From: Diabrotica undecimpunctata
Taxonomy: Eukaryota; Arthropoda; Insecta; Coleoptera; Chrysomelidae
DNA length: 64,000 nucleotides
Assembly: GCF_040954645.1 (NCBI RefSeq)
Contig: NC_092807.1
Coordinates: 48,987,991 to 49,051,990 of the forward strand
Direction of reading: 5' to 3'
Under the pieces are notes generated by a model. The model had not been told where the DNA came from, made no database searches, and saw only the letters and a list, made by a program, of their open reading frames with translations. This document shows positions 57,474 to 64,000 of this stretch, piece after piece. The position numbers and the translations under genes were made by a program. Every line of letters starts with the position of its first letter. Within the stretch, counting starts at the first letter, position 1.

Positions 57474-57731
57474 AGGGTACATTCGTCAATTATTTGCTTT
57501 ATTCGCACGTATACGCAAATACCCGAATAGCAAAAATGCCTCTCCGTTCACGTGTAGGTTTTTTACAGACTCCAAAGGACCCGAATAAGCCGAATGCACG
57601 CCGAATGTATTTGTCGACTGCCCACACTTCGCTCGCACTGGTGGTTGTCTCGCTGTTTATCTTAACCTAACTTTATTGTAATTCTCGTTATTATTGAACC
57701 ATTAATTCGACAAAGTATGGTTATATACAAC

Positions 57732-57769
57732 CAAAGAATATAGACGCTTATAAGCGTCTATATTCTTTG
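57732..57769. repeat. 38-bp perfect palindrome
   Basis: CAAAGAATATAGACGCTTA followed directly by its exact complement, no loop. Confidence 0.93.
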
Positions 57770-57980
57770 ATACAACTATCGTACCTAGTACAATTTGATG
57801 TGTAAATGGACAAATGAAAAGAGAATGAGATTTCTGGATTTAGGTAAAAGCAAGTTGCAGCCACCGTCAATATGCCCACGTCCATTTTGGTTTTGCCAAA
57901 CACGCATGACATAAATATTTGGCATGTTTGGCCATCCGGCACAAGTGTGGAGTAGCGTATTTGTTAACCGCTGACAAATA

Positions 57981-58003
57981 ACATGTAATGTAATGTAATG
58001 TAA
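57981..58003 (+). repeat. (TAATG)4 short tandem repeat
   Basis: Four consecutive pentamers, GTAATGTAATGTAATGTAAG. Confidence 0.8.
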
Positions 58004-58979
58004 GACGTGCAGAAACGTAACTTCTTACTCGCTTGCGCTTGTTCCGCAATTTTTTAAACCTTGAGAAATTACTATTTTTTTCACTTTTTGCATAATATGC
58101 GTTCATAGAAGGCAGCAGCAGTACAGTTTTAATAAAAAGGAATATGAATGAAAGAAATAAAACAAAGTAATTTCTAAAAAAATAAGAGTGTGTCTAAAAT
58201 AAATATTTGTATGCAATTTATCCTATATAAGATAAAATACATAAAGGATGATTACATTGAGGTTTTATAAATGATGCTCAAACTATCACAGATTGACTCG
58301 ATTTCAATCAAAGGTATATTTTGCTTTTAAAATTGTAAAATTATCACTTACTTGAATATTATTTTAAATATGAAATGCTTTTAAATATCTTGGATTATTA
58401 TTAAAAACGTATTTCTCACGGATCTAAAGCCGGTGCAAGTAACCAACATACAATATACAATGTTCATGTAAATAATAGATTTGGTGTATGCATTAATAAT
58501 TATTTAAATCTATTTTATTTATTGTTACTTTAATTAATATATTCTAAATTGTTGTAATGTACAGAAACATGGGAGCAGTTTGTACAACAAAGGTGGATAT
58601 GGTGTGCACAAGCAAGAAAAAAAAAATATAAAAGTATATATATATATCTATATATCAAAATCGCTCATTCCGAGATAATTGCGTTTAAAAATAATTGTGA
58701 AAAGTGAAGTTCTGTAATTTTTTAATTATCACTACTACGTTTTTCATTTTTTCACTCAGTAATTATTTGTGCAATCAGAACTATTGCAAACAAATAAAAA
58801 TTTCAAAAAGATATTCGATTTTGTATTTTGAATGAGTTACTACAGGCTTCGTCAACAAAAATTTTATTTATAAAAACATACTACAATAATAAAACAAATA
58901 TTTTGTTTTTAGCAATTTGTTTATAATGACATTATGACACTAATAATAATTAACGACTAATTGCTCAGTACAATACACC

Positions 58980-61000
58980 GCTATTGTTCAGATTCGGAAC
59001 TAGTTTCTTGATCTTTAGAGCACTCTGGTAGAATGTCTACATTAGCAGACCGCAGGGAGTTATAAAACCCATGGTACATTGCTGGTATCAAATTGGCTTT
59101 ATATAACTACTTAATAGACCATTTAATTTTGTACCATCTATTGGTAAAAACCTTGGTATAAACGTGGTAGTTTTTATTCTTGGGGTTTACGTAATTTCAA
59201 TGTTGCGATGTCGAGTTCTTTGTAATTTTCTGCAAAACTGTAGGCAAAATAACCTTTATAAGGATTCTTCGGTTCGAAGTGAATTCCCCTAATTTTGCTT
59301 ATCTTTACCACCTCCGCAGTGTTAGTTCTCTTCCAGTTATGTTTCTGAACCATTGGTTTAAAACTAAAAAAGTTTTCTTGAGACATTTCTTTCACTCTAT
59401 ATTGTGGCGAAGTAACTTTTGCCATCTTTATGAGGCTAATCCACTGGCCAAGAGTATAAATATTCGAATGTCGTTCGTTGCAAATTCTATCACAGCGTGA
59501 GTGTCATTTACGTTCTGAGTACGACCCATCTCAAGTAAACGTTGTGTTATTTCCAGATTCAAATTATGTATGACCAAACATCGAAAAAATAAAACCATTG
59601 CGGTTTTGCCCTCCGTAATTGTCGGAGTATAACAAGACTTTTCGAGTGCCATCTTGTTTTGCACCTTTTAAAAAATGTCATAAACTGCTTGCAATTTCAC
59701 TTGGCCCCATTTTTATTATTTGTTCATGCCATATGTCGTAAATAGTAAAATTATAAGTTGCAAGTTTACTCTTATAATAAAAGTTACTTACCTCTGACTT
59801 GGACGTTACTAATACCTTCTGCAAGTCGAAGCATATTGTTAAAAACTATTTATTACTTTTTGACAATTCCTTATTAGCATCTTTCAGATTTCTAACAGAT
59901 TATTTGTTTAAAACATGGCTAGTGTAATTTTCTTCCACCGATTGAATTTTTTTTCCGGATCTGTATTGTTATAAGCACTGCATACTGAACACTGATCTTT
60001 CTTAGGCTTAAAAAATGCAATGTTAAATTATGAGTTTAGAGTATCACCGTATTGTCTAACTATAGCGACGGCATCCCATTTTTTGAGTTTGGCATATTTC
60101 ATGTACATTCGGTGCATTACAGATATGTTTAAGCCCCCTTCTAAGTATATGCGTTTTGAGTTCCTTATTGTCTAATGAGAAGGTACAAGTGGAAATAACT
60201 GTATGTGTTCTAAAATGTTATCTTTTATACTATCCGGGATCTTGTGCGGTCTAGTATTATGTTTTCCTTTCTTATCGGCTTCTATGGTACCAGATAACTT
60301 AGTACTTCACTTCACTTAGTACTTAGTACTTTACTAATTTTTTTCAATGCAGTGCTAACAACAGTTTTAGAAATCGAAGCGTTTTCAAGAATATTGTCTT
60401 ACAAATTTGTTTCTTGACATTACCAATAACAAATTTATATTTGTTATTGGTAATTGTTTACAGTGATTTTCGTTTTACCTTGTTGTGTCACGCACCTTTT
60501 CTGGGTGAAAAATCCCACTGTCTGGTATGATCTCCAAGTTTCCAAAATTCGTAAAAAATTACTTGACTTGTTTTAAAATTGAATATGCTATTAAATTTTT
60601 ATATCTGCAACTATTCTTACAAGGAACCTTCATCTTCTTTGCAAGTATAAACTTATCTTTGCGGTTCTTATGTTCCAGATCGCTATTAAGTTATGTTTTG
60701 ACTTTTTTGTCAATCCGTTAGTTCTCATTTCTAACTTGTTTTCTTCTTATCTTAACCTTTTCTGCCACTTTCGCTTTCTTTTCGATGATAGTCTGTCCAA
60801 TGACACATTATTTCTCTTGTTACCAGATAGATTCAAATTTTCGTTTTCGGCTTCTAATCCTGAGGGAACATACTTCGGATCATCATCGGAATAATTAGAA
60901 GGAAATATATTGGTATCAATGCTAACGGTATGATTGTCGTCGTTACTTTCAGTTTCGTTGTCTAAAACAAAAAAAAATATATAAAAATTTAAATGAAGAA
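58980..61000 (-). pseudogene. relic of a widespread insect repeat protein, class unclear
   Basis: In minus-strand order: an acidic and basic N-terminus (DDDPKYVPSGLEAENENLN, SSKRKRKWQKRLR, 61000-60747); a decayed middle with KIPDSIKDNILEHIQLFPLV, FKPKKDQCSVCSAYNNTDPE (~60000); FFRCLVIHNLNLEITQRLLE and GRTQNVNDTHAVIE (59664-59428, usually GHTQNEGDS.HS.IE); then EMSQENFFSFKPMVQKHN and GYFAYSFAENYKELDIATL (59425-59174), and a tail near 59000. I know this protein type as abundant and repeat-borne in arthropods; whether it is a transposase I cannot say. Many stops. Confidence 0.6.
60419..60454. repeat. 16-bp perfect hairpin, 4-base loop
   Basis: ATTACCAATAACAAAT, TTAT, then the exact complement; inside the decayed gene at 58980-61000. 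Confidence 0.88.
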
Positions 61001-61004
61001 TCAA

Positions 61005-62820
61005 GAAACGTTTAAATGAAAAAACAAGAAACGTTTAAATGATTAAATAGCTAGATTGTTCCTTTGAAATTAACTTTTTTACTGTTCATGCTATGTAGGG
61101 TATTCAGATTTTAAGCAGATATTCAAATGAATATAATGACAGCAACTTACCTGATGCTATTTGTGTATTATTACTTCATCTTATGTAAAACGACATTTAG
61201 CATAACCATTGCATAACCTATATTTTATTCGCTTGAACGTATAGCCGTATCTCGGTTCCTTCTCACAAATTTACAGCGAATAATACTACTTTCTTCGCGG
61301 TAAAGTACAAAGACCACCACTGAGATACTACATTTACAATAATGTATATTGTGTTGTCTATATTACGATTTGAGTGATTATAGTATTCTCTGAAAGAAAT
61401 TTCGATATCATGAAATCTGTTTATGGTAATAACTCAAAATTAAAAAAAAATGAGTTACGACAGTTTTCGTTGGGAGGGTCGATTTTACAAGTCGAATTCT
61501 TGCCCCTTAAATTAGAGCAAAACTCCGCTTAGCGTACCTTTGCCCCTATGAATAAAAATGATTTTATAAAAATAAAAATTAATAGTTTATAAAATATAAA
61601 ATTATTTATTATGTAAAAAAAATTCCTGGAAAAAATATTATCTAGAAATTTATAAACATATAAACAACTTTGTATATTAAGTAAATACAAAAAAGAAGAA
61701 ATAAAACAAAAATTTTTCAGCTAGATCGCTTTTAAGCTTACATCTTATGCAATATTGAATCACATAAACTGGTTGAAAAGATCACAAAGTCCTTTAATCT
61801 AGCGGAACTGCCTTGCAAAGACTTGAAAGGTTTCCTTATAATTTCAGTATTGCCTTCTATAATAAATACCATTGTAACTGTCATCGATTATTGCAGAATT
61901 GGTTTTGTCGTTAACTTTACTATAATTTAGATAATTCATTTTGATCATCAATGTCAAAAAAACTTTAATGGCTGCTACTGAAGTGAAATTTAAGCCTCCA
62001 AGTCAGAAAAATATTGATATCTATTTCTATTAAGTTTGCTGTATTTTTCTTCAAATACTTACTGAATGTTTATTTATCTGATACTCTCCTTCATTTTTCT
62101 CTGCAGTTTTGTATTTTCTCCCCAGCTCTAAAATTTCCGTTTACTCTTTATGTGGAGTTAATGTGAGAAGTGTAGATTTTAATCCTTTTTTTTTGTTCAT
62201 AATCATTTTTAATTTTTTGGTTAGTTTGGCAGTGAAATGAAATGGAATCAGTCAATAAGGTAACAGACATTTGATCTTTGGAGCTTTTCGGTTTTGATTC
62301 CAGATTACTTAAAGTGTTAGCTCTAACTGTCGGATTTTCAACAATTGGTTTTTCTGCCTCAACATTGGATTCTTCTATTTAATTGTTTGGTTCTTATGTT
62401 ACTGCTTCTTATGTTCCTGAGTTTTGAAAAATTTGATGCCTGCTTAAATAATTCAGCGACGTGGTATATTTGCCTCGGATTCAATGCAGTTCAGTTATCA
62501 CACAAATCATCATAGTACGGTTACAGCCAAAGCGGAACCAGTTGGAAAGTCCTTTATCAAAAGAGGATTTAGACTTTTTGTACGACAATAAAGAATGGTG
62601 GAACATACTGTTATGTTGTATTTATATAACATGCAGCTGATACAGGTTTATTTTGCTCTACGGCGACATTTTTTACTAGTTATTTTTTTCCTGTGGGGCA
62701 ACATGTTTAGTTAATTTATTTTGTACATTTGTAAACCACTCTTATCCAGGTTGTAAATTTTATTAACTGGAAATTTATATTTCTTCCAAACAGATTTTAA
62801 ATTTTGAAAATACTTGAATA
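61005..62820. other. no gene recognised
   Basis: 1.8 kb of AT-rich sequence with no supportable coding region or repeat. Confidence 0.4.
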
Positions 62821-62824
62821 ATTA

Positions 62825-63885
62825 AATCATCATCATCATGCAACCTCTTCTGTCCACTGCTGGACATAGGTCTCTTCCATTTTTCGCCACTCTTCACGGT
62901 TCTGTGCTTCTTGTTGCCATTTCTTGGATATTCGTCTAATGTCGTCCATCCAGCGTGTTGGTGGTCGTCCTCTGCTGCATTTGTCTTCTCGTGGGCGCCA
63001 GTCAATTAGTTTTCTGGTCCATCTTTCAGTCTCGCTATGTGACCTGCCCAATTCCATATCAGCTTGGCTATACGTTCGACGACATCACTGGTACCTGTTC
63101 TTTTCCTTAAGTCTTGATTCCTTATTTTGTCTTTTTTTGTCACGCCGAGAATTGATCTTTCCATGCGCCTTTGTGCCACTCGTATTTTTAGTGCTGTTAT
63201 TTTTGTGAGCATGAGAGTTTCTGCTCCGTATGCCATAATAGGAAGAACGCATTGGTCAAATGTCTTCCGTCTCATTGCTATCGGGATGTTGCTCTTAAAG
63301 ATGTCTCTTAGTGAACCATACGCCGCCCAAGCAAGTGTTATTCGTCGTTGAAATTCGCAGGTCTAATTATCCTTACCTATTCTGATTGCATGACCAAGAT
63401 ATATGTACTTTTCTGTCAATTCTACCACTTGATTTTGGATGATTAGGTGTTCGCTGTGAAATAAATTTGTCATAAATTTGGTCTTACTGATGTTCATTTT
63501 TAGACCTATTGTTGAAGACACGTTTACGTATCTACCGTTACGAGGACCGTTATAAACAATTTAGGTGAGAGAGTGTCGCCCTGTCTCACACCTCGCTTGA
63601 TATGAATTTCTCTGGTGGTATCATGTAGTTTTACACGCATTGTGGCATTTTGGTATAATGTTTGTACTAGCTTTGTGGGCCGGTAATCTATTCTACTATT
63701 GTTCAGAGCAGTTATAATGCTGTCTAATTCCACAGTGTCGAAGACTTTGTGAAAGTCTACGAAGATAAGTACCAGTGGTCATTCTAGCGACTTTTCTATT
63801 AAGGTTTTTACTGTTTGTAGGTGATCGTTTGTTCCGAATTTTGAGCGGAAGCCAGCTGCTTCTTGTGGCTGGTAGAAATCTAACT
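62825..63885 (-). pseudogene. YVQ-W type LINE, RT to C-terminus
   Basis: In minus-strand order: QEAAGFRSKFGTNDHLQTVK (~63860), LVLIFVDFHKVFDTVELDSI (first catalytic Asp), IHKIKRGVRQGD-type IKRGVRQGDTLSPKLF (~63590), a damaged stretch where the YADD box is not readable, KTFDQCVLPIMAYGAETL, RRMERSILGVTKKDKIRN (63275-63006), then RGRPPTRWMDDIRRISKKW and YVQQWTEEVA (to 62836). The 3' end is a TGATGATGATGAT run (62826-62838). Frame changes near 63040 and upstream; 5' truncated before the RT. Confidence 0.75.
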
Positions 63886-64000
63886 TTTTCTATATAATTA
63901 TAGAAATATAATTATTAATTTAAGTTTATATATTCGCTGTGTTTTCTAGAAAGCGCATGCGTACTTCATACAGACTTTTGTCCCCATCTACTATATATCA
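63886..64000. other. no gene recognised
   Basis: Window edge; nothing supportable. Confidence 0.4.

Larger units (their letters stand above)
55120..58970. other. long stretch without a recognisable gene
   Basis: 3.85 kb of mostly AT-rich sequence. It contains an 85-codon open frame (56438-56695) with no recognisable family, a (TTTGAC)n-like run (56709-56745), a GC-richer patch (57390-57690) with a hairpin (57411-57473), a 38-bp palindrome (57732-57769) and (TAATG)4 (57981-58003). I do not call a gene. Confidence 0.4.

Overview
This window is AT-rich nuclear DNA from an animal, most likely an insect. The evidence is a dense mix of Tc1/mariner, piggyBac, pogo, Ty3/gypsy and RTE/I/CR1-type elements, a tRNA-derived SINE, one spliced host exon, and no bacterial-style gene organisation. 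Several transposon proteins resemble lineages I know from beetles and bugs, but I cannot name the species. Only one host coding exon is supported (28808-29080). Almost everything else that is recognisable is transposon-derived, mostly broken and often nested.

Layout. 1-4.3 kb holds decayed pogo-like and RTE-like remnants. 4.5-14.7 kb is a (TA)n microsatellite split by two insertions: an almost intact Ty3/gypsy LTR retrotransposon on the minus strand (4624-13069; Gag, Pol, a candidate -1 frameshift site, a primer-binding site, LTRs about 0.5% different) and a dead Tc1 element (13145-14656). 15.4-20.2 kb has a mariner-type element (15383-16616), an RTE fragment and a complete but mutated piggyBac (17852-20245). 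20.6-27.6 kb is a decayed mariner gene cut by an I-like LINE (21244-26566) with a 13-bp target duplication and a 41-base poly(A); an RTE fragment follows. 28.2-29.4 kb is the end of a host gene.

30-42 kb contains LINE relics, a large long-inverted-repeat structure (31598-37181) enclosing a CR1-like and a piggyBac-like relic, and a LINE on the plus strand interrupted by an RTE on the minus strand. 43.4-51.5 kb is bounded by 31-bp TA-flanked inverted ends and holds a DD82E transposase gene, a foldback element with the same arms as the 31.6-kb one, a mariner fragment, a tRNA-derived SINE and a 1.14-kb non-autonomous DNA element. 52.2-55.1 kb is another mariner with an RTE inside it. 55.1-64 kb is mostly unassigned, with one widespread insect repeat-protein relic (58980-61000) and a LINE end (62825-63885).

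Function. The only system that looks recently mobile is the LTR retrotransposon: Gag-Pol would be made by programmed frameshifting, reverse transcribed from a tRNA primer and integrated by its own integrase. The DD82E transposase is the next best preserved, with one frameshift. All boundaries and family names come from reading the sequence by eye, without database searches.
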